A stretch of 13,020 nt of DNA from SHLQ01 sp964562985 (GTDB lineage Bacteria; Actinomycetota; Acidimicrobiia; Acidimicrobiales; SHLQ01), in assembly GCA_964562985.1 (NCBI GenBank), contig CAZLWE010000080.1, positions 1 through 13,020 on the forward strand, written 5' to 3'. Every line of letters begins with the position of its first letter. Positions within the stretch are counted from its first letter, which is position 1. The position numbers were made by a program, and so were the translations under genes. Below are positions 1-6,679 of the stretch, one piece after another. Under the pieces are notes generated by a model that was not told the DNA's origin, did no database searches, and was given only the letters and a program-made list of their open reading frames with translations.

Positions 1-90
1 GCTCCGACGACCACGACTACGACGACGGCTGCCCCGACGACCACGACTACGACGACGGCTGCCCCGACGACCACGACCACGTCGACTACC
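1..90 (+). repeat. 30-bp in-frame tandem repeat encoding the Thr-rich stalk
   Basis: Units 1-30 and 31-60 differ by one base (GCTCCG versus GCCCCG at the start), and 61-90 begins a third, diverging unit. Each unit encodes APTTTTTTTA. The array is in frame with the surface protein and probably continues upstream. Such arrays change length by slippage or recombination. Confidence 0.85.
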
Positions 91-1137
91 ACCACGACCG
101 CTCCGACGACTACGACGACGGCTGCTCAGACGACGACGGTTCCACCGACTTCGACGACGACAACCGTTGCGCCCGTGACGACGACGGTCCCACCGGCTGC
201 GACGGTTCCGCCGGCGACCACGACGACGACCACGCCGGTTGCGCCTGTCGCAAGTACCACGATCGCTCCGACCACGACAACTACGCCGGCCACAGCGACG
301 ACCGCTGCACCGACCACGGCTGCGCCCACAACGGCTGCGCCAACGAATACCACGACGACGGCTCCTGCGGTGGCAGCGCCGGCTACGAGCCCGACCACTG
401 CAGCTCCAACTACTGAGGCCCCGACCACGGCTGCACCCGCTACGACAGTGAGGCCACCGGCGACAACGGTTGCGCCATCATCATCGACCGACGCAGTGGA
501 CGATGAGTTCGTCTCCTCAACAGATCAACTCACGGTTGATGTTCTTGCCAACGACACTCTTGGGGCCGGGGCACAGATTGTGGAGGTGTCGGATCCTGAG
601 GTGGGCTCGGTATCGGTTCAGGGCGACCAGATCGTGGTGGATCTTCCGGAGAGTTATTCGGGTGTGGTTATGTTCACCTACACCGTGCTCGATGCATCTG
701 GGGCGACGTCGACGGCGTCGGTTTCGGTGTTGAGCGCGAATGTCTTGAGCTCGGTGACCGAGGTGGCCGATGTTGATCCGCCGATTGATTCGGTTGGTGC
801 GGTGCTGGCGCGGACTGGTCAGTTGTTTGAAGAGCTGTTTACGATTCGGTTGTCTTCAATCCAGTTAGCTGCCCTGGCGGTGGCACCGGTCTTCTTAGGT
901 CTGGTCGGCTTGGCTGTGATGCGCCGCGAGGTATTGCTTTCGATCACGGGCGTGCCCCGGACAGAGCTCGCCAATTTCGAGGGTAAGACCACTCGGGTTG
1001 CTCGCCATGACGCGTTGGTCTGGGGTCGCGAAACTGGTCGTCGGCGTCGGTTTGGAAGGACCCAGGTTCGGATCGAGCTCGCCTCTGGCGACATCGTGTG
1101 GATCGATCCCGACAATGTCCAGGACACTGGTTTCTAG
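1..1137 (+). CDS. Thr/Ala/Pro-rich surface protein with cadherin-like domain and C-terminal membrane anchor (5' end missing)
   Basis: The frame is open from base 1, so the start lies upstream and 378 residues are visible. Residues 1-160 or so are almost only Thr, Ala, Pro and Val in blocks such as APTTTTTTTA, a typical extended, possibly glycosylated wall-spanning stalk. Residues about 163-245 resemble the cadherin-like/Big_9 ('tandem-95') fold: DAVDDEFVSS, then VDVLANDTLG, then a FTYTVLDASG strand. A hydrophobic helix follows at about 287-307 (IQLAALAVAPVFLGLVGLAV), then a basic C-terminal tail of about 70 residues containing GRETGRRRRFGR, expected in the cytoplasm. The protein is probably an adhesin-like or envelope structural protein exposed outside. 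The exact role is unknown and the N-terminal part, which could carry the defining domain, is outside the window. The domain call is by motif only. Confidence 0.8.
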   Translation, partial: APTTTTTTTAAPTTTTTTTAAPTTTTTSTTTTTAPTTTTTAAQTTTVPPTSTTTTVAPVTTTVPPAATVPPATTTTTTPVAPVASTTIAPTTTTTPATATTAAPTTAAPTTAAPTNTTTTAPAVAAPATSPTTAAPTTEAPTTAAPATTVRPPATTVAPSSSTDAVDDEFVSSTDQLTVDVLANDTLGAGAQIVEVSDPEVGSVSVQGDQIVVDLPESYSGVVMFTYTVLDASGATSTASVSVLSANVLSSVTEVADVDPPIDSVGAVLARTGQLFEELFTIRLSSIQLAALAVAPVFLGLVGLAVMRREVLLSITGVPRTELANFEGKTTRVARHDALVWGRETGRRRRFGRTQVRIELASGDIVWIDPDNVQDTGF

Positions 1138-1171
1138 TCGAGCAAACTGAGACACCGCTCAATCAGCGCCG

Positions 1172-1177
1172 TAACCT
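1172..1177 (+). promoter_or_regulatory. Candidate leaderless -10 box for nadE
   Basis: TAACCT lies 7 nt before the GTG at 1185, and no Shine-Dalgarno sequence is visible there. Both facts fit a leaderless transcript starting at the GTG. No convincing -35 is seen. Inferred from spacing only. Confidence 0.35.
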
Positions 1178-1184
1178 CTTCGTC

Positions 1185-2870
1185 GTGAGCGTTCTCCGTG
1201 TCGCAATTTGTCAGATCAACACCAAGGTCGGTGACCTCGAAGGCAACGCCGCCCTAGTCGAGAAGTGGTGGCGAATGGCCGAGCAAGAGGGAGCAGACCT
1301 CGCGGTCTTCCCTGAGCTGACCCTGTCGGGCTATCCACCCGAAGACCTCCTCCTCAAAGACGGCTTCATTCAGGCCAACGTGGCCAAAGTCCATGAACTC
1401 GCTGGACGCCTCGACGGGCACTGCGCAGCCGTCGTCGGATTTGCCGACGGTGAGGGTGGGGGCAACGCCTACAACGCCCTCGCGATAATCGCTGGCGGTG
1501 AGGTGCGAGATACGTACCACAAGCGGGCCTTGCCCAACTACCAGGTCTTCGACGAAGAGCGAACCCTTCTGGCGGGTACCGCGCCGATGAAGCTTCATGA
1601 GATCGCCGGTGTCCGCGTCGGTATGTCGATCTGTGAAGACGGATGGATTGCCGGGGGCCCCGTTCCACAACTCGCCGCTGGCGGCGCCCAGGTTCTCGTG
1701 AACATCAATGCCTCTCCGTATTACCGCCGCAAGACCCAAGTCCGAGAAGCCGAGATGGCCAAGCGCGTTGCGGAATCGGGGGGAGTTCCTTTCGTCTACA
1801 CGAACCTCGTGGGCGGGCAGGACGAGCTTGTCTTCGATGGCTCGTCGTTCGTGCTCAACCAAGAGGGGGAACTGATCGCACGCGCCGGACACTGCGTGGA
1901 AGAGTTGCTCGTAGTCGATGTCGAAGCAGCCGAGCCAGACGACCCAACCTTTCCGGTGATCATCGTCAGCGAAAGCACGGGACGGTCAGAGGTGGCGGTC
2001 TCACCGCGGGTTGCGCCACTCGAGAACGAACTCGATGAACTGCACGACGCGCTGGTGCTGGCCACTCGTGACTATGTCCGCAAGAACGGATTTACCGATG
2101 TGTGCCTCGGCCTTTCGGGTGGCATCGACTCGACGCTGACCGCAGCGATAGCCGCCGATGCGCTCGGCCCCGAGAACGTGCATTGTGTCCTCATGCCAAG
2201 CCGGTTCTCGAGCGACCATTCGGTCACCGACTCCGAGGACTTCGCCGACCGGCTCGGCGTCTCGCATCGCACGATTCCCATCGAGCCAGCTCACCAAGCG
2301 TTCCTCGACATGTTCGCGCCCTCGTTTGCGGGCCGCGAAGAGGGCCTTACCGAAGAGAACCTTCAGTCACGTATTCGCGGTGTGATCCTCATGGGGCTCA
2401 CCAACAAGTTCGGCTGGCTTGTGGTCACCACCGGCAATAAGAGCGAAGCCGCTGTCGGCTACTCCACGCTCTACGGCGATACCGCTGGGGCATACGCCGT
2501 GATCAAGGACGTCTACAAGCTCGACGTATACGCGTTGTCTCGTCGCTACAACGAACGAAACGGCCGCGAGGTCATCCCGGAATCGGTGATCACCAAGCCC
2601 CCGTCGGCCGAACTTCGTCCCGATCAGCGTGACGACCAAAGCCTTCCGCCCTATGAAGAACTCGACCCCTTACTCGAGGCCTATATCGAAGGTGATCGAA
2701 CATTGGCCGAGCTCATCGAGATGGGATTCGATGAAGAAGTGGCCACTCGCATTACGCGGCTGGTTGATATCTCAGAGTTCAAACGCCGTCAAACCCCACT
2801 TGGCGCCCGAGTCACCAAAAAGGGCTTCGGTCGCGACCGCAGACTGCCGATTACGAACGGTTTTCGTTGA
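1185..2870 (+). CDS. nadE: Glutamine-dependent NAD+ synthetase
   Basis: This enzyme catalyses the last step of NAD+ biosynthesis: deamido-NAD+ is adenylated with ATP and amidated with ammonia released from glutamine, in the cytosol. The N-terminal nitrilase-type glutaminase domain (about residues 3-265) shows the Glu-Lys-Cys triad: E44 in FPELTLSGYP, K113 in YHKRALPNYQ and C150 in MSICEDGW. The C-terminal synthetase domain has the ATP-pyrophosphatase P-loop LGLSGGIDST (SGGIDS at 311-316) and the conserved NKSEAAVGYSTLYGDTAG block. At 561 residues it is a normal length for the two-domain bacterial form. The GTG at 1185 is chosen because homology begins at VLRVAICQIN directly after it; an in-frame extension back to 1098 would overlap the preceding gene and has no family match. 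It stands alone, 47 bp after the surface-protein stop. Confidence 0.96.
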   Translation: MSVLRVAICQINTKVGDLEGNAALVEKWWRMAEQEGADLAVFPELTLSGYPPEDLLLKDGFIQANVAKVHELAGRLDGHCAAVVGFADGEGGGNAYNALAIIAGGEVRDTYHKRALPNYQVFDEERTLLAGTAPMKLHEIAGVRVGMSICEDGWIAGGPVPQLAAGGAQVLVNINASPYYRRKTQVREAEMAKRVAESGGVPFVYTNLVGGQDELVFDGSSFVLNQEGELIARAGHCVEELLVVDVEAAEPDDPTFPVIIVSESTGRSEVAVSPRVAPLENELDELHDALVLATRDYVRKNGFTDVCLGLSGGIDSTLTAAIAADALGPENVHCVLMPSRFSSDHSVTDSEDFADRLGVSHRTIPIEPAHQAFLDMFAPSFAGREEGLTEENLQSRIRGVILMGLTNKFGWLVVTTGNKSEAAVGYSTLYGDTAGAYAVIKDVYKLDVYALSRRYNERNGREVIPESVITKPPSAELRPDQRDDQSLPPYEELDPLLEAYIEGDRTLAELIEMGFDEEVATRITRLVDISEFKRRQTPLGARVTKKGFGRDRRLPITNGFR

Positions 2871-3073
2871 AAAATAGGGCGTTTGCCCTACAGTTCCGCA
2901 CGGAAATGTAACTCTTGCCACATTTTCATCGCTCCACGCGGTGTGCACTATTGAAACCGTAGATATCGTTTCCCTACAGGTCACTCGTTGAGTGGTCGAA
3001 AGTACGTATCTGCATCGTGATGCGGGTTCGTACAACGGTGGTGGTGAAAATCGCCACCGGCAATAAAGATTGG
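2871..3073. other. Intergenic region between nadE and the sigma factor, with small hairpin
   Basis: It is more AT-rich than its surroundings. A perfect inverted repeat TAGGGC/GCCCTA (2875-2880 and 2885-2890, loop GTTT) follows the nadE stop. It lacks a T-tract on the + side but has AAAAA before it, so it would read as a terminator only on the minus strand, where no gene ends. A looser inverted repeat GAAAC-N10-GTTTC sits at 2953-2972, with TTGAAA at 2952-2957 as a weak -35 candidate. I see no confident -10. The promoter of the sigma gene should lie here. Confidence 0.4.
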
Positions 3074-4015
3074 ATGCTCGTGGCCAAAGAACGTGTTGAG
3101 CGTGACGAAGAAGATCTAGTTCGTCTGTATCTCACCGATATTGGGCAGTATCCCCTGCTCACCAAGGACGACGAGGTTCGTCTCGCTCAGGCGATTGAGA
3201 AGGGTGCGGAGGCTCGCGTATCGCTCGAATCCGCTGACGAGCTAACCGCGGCCAAGCGACGCGAGTTCAACCGAGATCTTCGCCGTGGCGAAGAGGCCGA
3301 GCGCACATTCGTGCAGTCGAACCTGCGTCTCGTGGTTTCGATCGCAAAGAAGTACCAGGCCTCTGGCCTGCCGTTGCTCGACCTCATCCAAGAGGGCAAC
3401 CTCGGTCTGATGCACGCCGTCGAGAAGTTCGATTGGCGCAAGGGCTTCAAGTTCTCGACCTATGCCACCTGGTGGATCCGTCAGGCGATCACCCGCGGCA
3501 TTGCAAACACCGGTCGAACCATTCGTCTGCCGGTTCACGCTGGCGACACCCTCACCCGACTCCAGAAGGCTCGCTCTCGCCTGGAACTCAAGCTCGGTCG
3601 TCCAGCGACGCTCTCGGAGCTTTCCGCTGAGGTCGAACTGCCCGAGGACAAGGTCACCGAGGCCCTTCGCTTCGCTGCCGAACCGCTATCGCTCTCCGAG
3701 CCGCTTCGCGAAGATGGCGACGCCGAACTCGGCGACGTCGTCGAGGATCGCGGTGCGGACTCGCCGTTCGAGGTTGCAGCCACTGCGTTGCTTCCCGACG
3801 AGATCAGCCGTTTGCTTTCGCCACTCGATGAGCGCGAACGCGAAATCCTCAAGCTTCGCTTCGGCCTCGACCGTGGTGAACCTCGCACCCTCGAAGAGGT
3901 CGGCGAGCACTTCAACCTGACCCGTGAGCGGATTCGTCAGATCGAAGCTCGCGCCATGTCGAAGCTGCGTCACCCATCTAGCGACACCGGCGCCCGCGAC
4001 CTACTCGCAGTCTGA
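3074..4015 (+). CDS. RNA polymerase sigma factor, sigma-70 family group 2 (RpoD-like without region 1.1)
   Basis: The factor binds core RNA polymerase and directs it to promoters. Numbered from the ATG at 3074 (313 residues), region 1.2 is at about 14-45 (DLVRLYLTDIGQYPLL), and regions 2.1-2.4 are at about 75-155, with SNLRLVVSIAKKYQ, LDLIQEGNLGLMHAVEKFD, and FSTYATWWIRQAITR for -10 recognition. Region 3 follows, and region 4 is at about 245-300 with LRFGLDRGEPRTLEEVG and the helix-turn-helix LTRERIRQIEARAMSKLRHP. Region 1.1 is absent and the protein is short, so it is more likely a group 2 (SigB/HrdA-like) factor than the housekeeping sigma. The start is uncertain: GTG 3017 and ATG 3020 are in frame and would add 18-19 residues of unfamiliar sequence; none of the three has a clear ribosome binding site. 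Monocistronic by context. Confidence 0.93.
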   Translation: MLVAKERVERDEEDLVRLYLTDIGQYPLLTKDDEVRLAQAIEKGAEARVSLESADELTAAKRREFNRDLRRGEEAERTFVQSNLRLVVSIAKKYQASGLPLLDLIQEGNLGLMHAVEKFDWRKGFKFSTYATWWIRQAITRGIANTGRTIRLPVHAGDTLTRLQKARSRLELKLGRPATLSELSAEVELPEDKVTEALRFAAEPLSLSEPLREDGDAELGDVVEDRGADSPFEVAATALLPDEISRLLSPLDEREREILKLRFGLDRGEPRTLEEVGEHFNLTRERIRQIEARAMSKLRHPSSDTGARDLLAV

Positions 4016-4042
4016 GCCGACCTATCGCCGCAGGCTCGATCC

Positions 4043-4136
4043 GGCCCCCGAGGGGGCCTCGACTCGCGCTGCGGTTGGCCGGAGGCCGGCCCCGCTCGAA
4101 CAGCAACCCGCAGGGTTGCCTTTCGCAGCTTCGAGC
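4043..4136 (+). terminator. Cluster of three GC-rich hairpins after the sigma gene
   Basis: Three successive stem-loops are visible. The first is GGCCCC/GGGGCC (4043-4048 with 4053-4058), the second GGCCGG/CCGGCC (4077-4082 with 4086-4091), and the third GCAACCC/GGGTTGC (4103-4109 with 4113-4119). The third is followed by CTTTCG and enclosed by an outer arm GCTCGAA/TTCGAGC (4094-4100 with 4130-4136). No long T-tract follows, so if this ends sigma transcription it does so by structure. It could also be an intergenic palindromic repeat family. Confidence 0.6.
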
Positions 4137-4164
4137 TCGCGTGTAGTCGCAATCCGTCGGGCCC

Positions 4165-4170
4165 TAGAGT
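4165..4170 (+). promoter_or_regulatory. Leaderless -10 box for the 49-residue membrane protein
   Basis: TAGAGT followed by GATCTG and then ATG at 4177 places the expected transcription start on the start codon. The 15-base stretch TAGAGTGATCTGATG matches the one before the gene at 5035 in 13 positions. No good -35 is visible. Confidence 0.5.
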
Positions 4171-4176
4171 GATCTG

Positions 4177-4326
4177 ATGTTGACGATGGCGCTTTTGGCT
4201 TTGGCTATCTTTGTGGTCTTTGCCGTTGTTGGCGGAGCAGCGGTGTGGTTCATTGTTCGGAACCAATCCCAAGAACGTCAACCGGGGGATCCGCCGCCTC
4301 GAGGATTTCCGCGCGAGGACACCTAG
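4177..4326 (+). CDS. Small single-pass membrane protein, 49 residues, unknown function
   Basis: The ATG at 4177 opens a 49-codon frame ending at TAG 4324-4326. The N-terminal half is one hydrophobic helix (residues 2-27, ending VWFIVR), and the tail is hydrophilic and Pro-rich (QPGDPPPRGFPRED). The positive residues R28 and R34 directly after the helix fit an N-out, C-in orientation or an uncleaved signal anchor. Support comes from the well-placed TAGAGT box and from codon use like its neighbours. It is not recognised as any family, and it lies alone between the hairpin cluster and selC. It could still be a chance frame, but hydrophobic segment, start and promoter agree. Confidence 0.6.
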   Translation: MLTMALLALAIFVVFAVVGGAAVWFIVRNQSQERQPGDPPPRGFPREDT

Positions 4327-4374
4327 TTAATGACTAAGACCGGCGGCGATTACTCAATAGCAATCTGGGGTCGA

Positions 4375-4380
4375 TAGCAT
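4375..4380 (+). promoter_or_regulatory. Candidate -10 box of the selC promoter
   Basis: TAGCAT ends 11 bases before the first base of the tRNA, so transcription would start a few bases ahead of the mature 5' end. A -35 is weak (TACTCA at 4351-4356, 18-bp spacing). Confidence 0.4.
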
Positions 4381-4391
4381 GGCCCCATCCT

Positions 4392-4487
4392 GGAGGTGTC
4401 TGAGTACCTGGTGGGCTCCCCTGCCTTCAAAGCAGGCGGTACGGGCGATCCCCGTACGGCGGGTTCGATTCCCGTCCACCTCCGCCA
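4392..4487 (+). tRNA. selC: tRNA-Sec (anticodon UCA), CCA encoded
   Basis: The 96-nt gene folds as a selenocysteine tRNA, which inserts Sec at UGA codons followed by a SECIS element. The anticodon stem CCTGC/GCAGG (4420-4424 with 4432-4436) closes the loop CTTCAAA, giving anticodon TCA at 4427-4429. The variable arm is long, with a perfect 7-bp stem GTACGGG/CCCGTAC (4439-4445 with 4451-4457). The D arm is extended to six positions with one A-G mismatch (4402-4407 with 4413-4418). The T loop is TTCGATT (4464-4470). The gene ends in G-CCA (4484-4487). The acceptor pairs 7 bp (4392-4398 with 4477-4483); the eighth position is a T-C mismatch, but G4458 can pair with C4476, keeping a 13-bp acceptor/T stack. 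A long-arm Ser or Leu tRNA is excluded by the anticodon. No selA, selB or selD is in the window. Confidence 0.95.
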
Positions 4488-4499
4488 GTTCTTTTGCTC

Positions 4500-5018
4500 A
4501 TGGCGCCATCACCACACCTTCCCAAGCCGCTCGCTCTATTCGTGGCGATGGTTGTCATCGCGTCGACCCTTGCGACGCCGACCAGCGTGGGAGCGCAAGC
4601 GAGGTTGCTCGATTCGTCTCCGAGCGACGGCGACTCGCTATTGACCCTGGGGAACATCCGATTTGAGTTCGACTCCTTGTTGATCGCCGATGCGGCGGCA
4701 TCGGTGACAGTGACTCGTACGAACGGTGACTCGGTGCCGGTTGTTGACGTCTCGGTTAATGAGACGGTGCTGACCGCACGGGTGATCGACGAGGTGCCGC
4801 CGGGTACCTACGAGATCGGATACGCCGTTCGATCGACTGATGGCTCGGTCAACGAGGGCGTTCTGCGAGTGTCGGTAGACGAGCCGTCGCAGGCGTTGTC
4901 CGGCGGCCTGCTGGCGGTAATTGGAATCTTTGCTGCGCTCATCGCCGTGCTGTTTTTGGTCTTCTATGCCGACAAGCGTCGTCGCCCGGGTCGACGCCGC
5001 CGAGCATCGTCTCGCTAG
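4500..5018 (+). CDS. Secreted, membrane-anchored CopC-like domain protein
   Basis: The 172-residue product has a signal peptide (residues 1-34, likely cut at VGAQA/RLLDSS) and a domain at about 35-126 with the CopC/YcnJ N-terminal pattern: LLDSSPSDGDSL, then IRFEFDSLL, and PPGTYEIGYAVRSTDGSVNEG. A transmembrane helix follows at about 134-157, then a very basic cytoplasmic tail (KRRRPGRRRRASSR). CopC proteins are extracytoplasmic copper-binding beta-sandwiches. Here the N-terminal His expected right after cleavage is Arg, and the usual DGH motif is DGS, so copper binding as in classical CopC is unlikely. The ATG at 4500 is chosen; a TTG two codons earlier is also in frame. It starts only 12 bases after selC with no visible promoter, so it may be cotranscribed with the tRNA. 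Confidence 0.85.
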   Translation: MAPSPHLPKPLALFVAMVVIASTLATPTSVGAQARLLDSSPSDGDSLLTLGNIRFEFDSLLIADAAASVTVTRTNGDSVPVVDVSVNETVLTARVIDEVPPGTYEIGYAVRSTDGSVNEGVLRVSVDEPSQALSGGLLAVIGIFAALIAVLFLVFYADKRRRPGRRRRASSR

Positions 5019-5022
5019 CCGT

Positions 5023-5028
5023 TAGCGT
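5023..5028 (+). promoter_or_regulatory. Leaderless -10 box for the alpha/beta hydrolase
   Basis: TAGCGT, then GATCAG, then ATG at 5035. The spacing is identical to the box before the gene at 4177, and no Shine-Dalgarno sequence precedes the ATG. The gene gap is only 16 bases, so any -35 would lie in the end of the preceding gene. Confidence 0.5.
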
Positions 5029-5034
5029 GATCAG

Positions 5035-5868
5035 ATGACATCTCGCTTCGTGCTCGCGGAGGACGGCACTTCACTACATGTTCGCCAAGACGGACCTGAC
5101 GACGGTGAAGCCGTCATTATGGTGCACGGCTGGCCGGACACGCACCAAGTGTGGAGTGAACAGGTCGACGATCTCGTCGCTGCTGGCTATCGGGTGATCC
5201 GGCCAGACCAACGAGGATTCGGTGCCTCGGGCCGACCCGAGGCGGTCGGCGACTACCACGTGTTTCACGCCATGACCGATCTCGGGTCGATCATGGATGC
5301 CTTGACGATCGAGAGTGCACACCTCGTCGGTCATGATTGGGGTGCCCCACCGTGTTGGCTTGCGGCCATGATGGCTGCCGATAGAGTCCGGTCGCTGACG
5401 GCTGTTTCCGTCGGCCATCCAACCGCCTTTCGCAAAGCCGGGCATCGTCAGATGGAGCGCAGCTACTACATGCTGCTCTTTCAATTCCCGGACGTGGCTG
5501 AACAATGGTTGAGCAACAACGACTGGGAGAACTTTCGGGCGATGCTCGGTCGTCCGGCCGATGTTGACGACAAGATCGCTGCACTCAGCGAGTCGGGGGC
5601 ACTCACCGCGTCGTTGAATTGGTACCGGGCCAACGCCTCGCCCGAGTCGCTCGTCGAGCCGCCTACCAAGCTGCCTCCGGTAACGGTGCCCACGATGGGG
5701 ATCATGGGCCGCAACGACTGGGCGTTGCTTCCAGCTCAGATGGAGAACAGCGCCCAGTACATCGCTGCTGAGTGGCGCTATGAACTCCTCGACGCGGCGC
5801 ACTGGGTGCAAAAGGAACAGCCCGAACGGTTCAACGAACTCCTGCTCGACTGGGTTCGCGGCAACTGA
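5035..5868 (+). CDS. Alpha/beta hydrolase, epoxide hydrolase type
   Basis: This 277-residue cytosolic enzyme of the alpha/beta-hydrolase fold shows the full soluble epoxide hydrolase signature. The oxyanion-hole motif HGWPD is at 31-35 and RPDQRGFGAS follows at 56-65. The nucleophile is D101 in VGHDWGA, the acid is probably D228 in GRND, and the base is H256 in AAHWVQKEQP. Tyrosines in the cap (Y144/Y145 and Y197 in LNWYRAN) could activate the epoxide oxygen. An Asp nucleophile rules out ordinary Ser esterases; haloalkane dehalogenases and fluoroacetate dehalogenases are related alternatives, but the cap tyrosines favour epoxide opening to a diol. The substrate cannot be told. It has its own likely leaderless start and ends exactly against the converging CIA30-like gene (TGA 5866-5868, opposing stop from 5869). 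Confidence 0.9.
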   Translation: MTSRFVLAEDGTSLHVRQDGPDDGEAVIMVHGWPDTHQVWSEQVDDLVAAGYRVIRPDQRGFGASGRPEAVGDYHVFHAMTDLGSIMDALTIESAHLVGHDWGAPPCWLAAMMAADRVRSLTAVSVGHPTAFRKAGHRQMERSYYMLLFQFPDVAEQWLSNNDWENFRAMLGRPADVDDKIAALSESGALTASLNWYRANASPESLVEPPTKLPPVTVPTMGIMGRNDWALLPAQMENSAQYIAAEWRYELLDAAHWVQKEQPERFNELLLDWVRGN

Positions 5869-6672
5869 TTAAGAACTCGCAGAACAAACGTCGATTCGGT
5901 CGGCTTCGAGGCTGAAGGGACCGTCGACGCCGTCTGCGAGAATAATCCCGATCGAGGTGACCTCAGCGAGGTTGAACGGGGCGACATTGATTCGAGGGTT
6001 GCCGAAGGCTCGGGCTTCCAAGTCCCCGAGGGGTACATCGACTTCGGTCCATGCCCCCGTGTCGTCCACCGGGATCTGTGCGAAGTGCATGACCTGCGCC
6101 GGTGACGTGGAGTCTTCGGCGATGAGTTCGTAGCCTCGTCCGTTCGCCGAACGAACTCGGAAGCGAAGGTATTCGGCGCTAGCGAGAGCGTCCGCGAGCG
6201 AAGCGTCACGAAGAGTCGATGTCCGGATGAGCGAGAAGCCCCCGCCATTGGTGCTGATGTTTCCTGAGAATCGGACCACGCCGCCGTCTTCGTTGAGCTC
6301 ACCCATCGACCGGCCACCCATAACCCCGTCATTGACCACGACCCAACGATTTGGTGCGTCGTCGCCGAAGTCCTCAAGCCGTTGACATTCGAGGTCGCCT
6401 GACGCCACGGCTGGCTGAAGCTCGGCGGCAAGCCCCTCTGTTTCGGTGGTGGGGGGAGCGCTGGGTTGGTCGCCATCGACAGCCTCAATTTCGGTGGTCG
6501 TGGGCGACGCGGCGGAGATCGATGTGGTCGTTGGGTCTTCCGGTGCGGGAGTTGATGTCGTCGTACCTTCAACCGCGGCCAGGGATTCCGAGTCGCCTTG
6601 ACCAGCGCAGGCCGCGAGCAGGAGCGACGCGAAGAGGACGCTGAAGCTGAGCTTGTGAAAGGCGCTACGCAC
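5869..6672 (-). CDS. CIA30-like domain lipoprotein
   Basis: The 267-residue exported lipoprotein has the signal MRSAFHKLSFSVLFASLLLAAC, with lipobox LAAC and lipidated Cys22. A Thr/Pro/Ser linker (about 35-90) is followed by one domain (about 95-264) matching CIA30: WVVVNDGVMGGRS at 110-122, SGNISTNGGGFSLIR and YLRFRVRSANGRGYEL. CIA30 has a galactose-binding-like (CBM11-type) jelly roll, named for a mitochondrial complex I assembly factor; bacterial members are poorly characterised. Cys96 and Cys263 flank the domain and could form a disulfide. GTG 6672 is preferred over ATG 6744, because it gives a clean lipoprotein signal, avoids a 44-nt overlap with the dioxygenase gene and has a well-spaced -10 box. 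Context suggests binding of a sugar or glycan at the surface; this is inference. Confidence 0.85.
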   Translation of the reverse strand: MRSAFHKLSFSVLFASLLLAACAGQGDSESLAAVEGTTTSTPAPEDPTTTSISAASPTTTEIEAVDGDQPSAPPTTETEGLAAELQPAVASGDLECQRLEDFGDDAPNRWVVVNDGVMGGRSMGELNEDGGVVRFSGNISTNGGGFSLIRTSTLRDASLADALASAEYLRFRVRSANGRGYELIAEDSTSPAQVMHFAQIPVDDTGAWTEVDVPLGDLEARAFGNPRINVAPFNLAEVTSIGIILADGVDGPFSLEADRIDVCSASS

Positions 6673-6679
6673 GCTAGCG

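Noticed and set aside
1..90. 30-bp repeats resembling a CRISPR array
   Set aside because: The copies are adjacent with no unique spacers, are in frame, and encode a Thr-rich stalk.
126..428. Minus-strand Val/Gly/Ala-rich frame
   Set aside because: It is the complement of the ACG/ACC-rich stalk repeat and has only biased composition.
1098..1184. Upstream start for nadE
   Set aside because: It would overlap the surface-protein gene by 40 bases and adds 29 residues without family resemblance.
2875..2890. Rho-independent terminator of nadE
   Set aside because: The stem is only 6 bp and has no T-tract on the + strand; the A-run lies on the wrong side.
4392..4487. selC as an integration site for a genomic island
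   Set aside because: tRNA genes, including selC in enterobacteria, can be such sites, but no integrase, duplicated tRNA end or foreign-looking cargo is seen on either side.
4379..4666. Open frames running through the tRNA gene
   Set aside because: They overlap selC, whose structure is clear, and the CopC-like gene in another frame, and resemble no protein.
5866..5868. TGA of the hydrolase gene as a possible selenocysteine codon, given selC
   Set aside because: The protein is complete for its family at this point and the next in-frame codons run into the converging gene without a useful extension.
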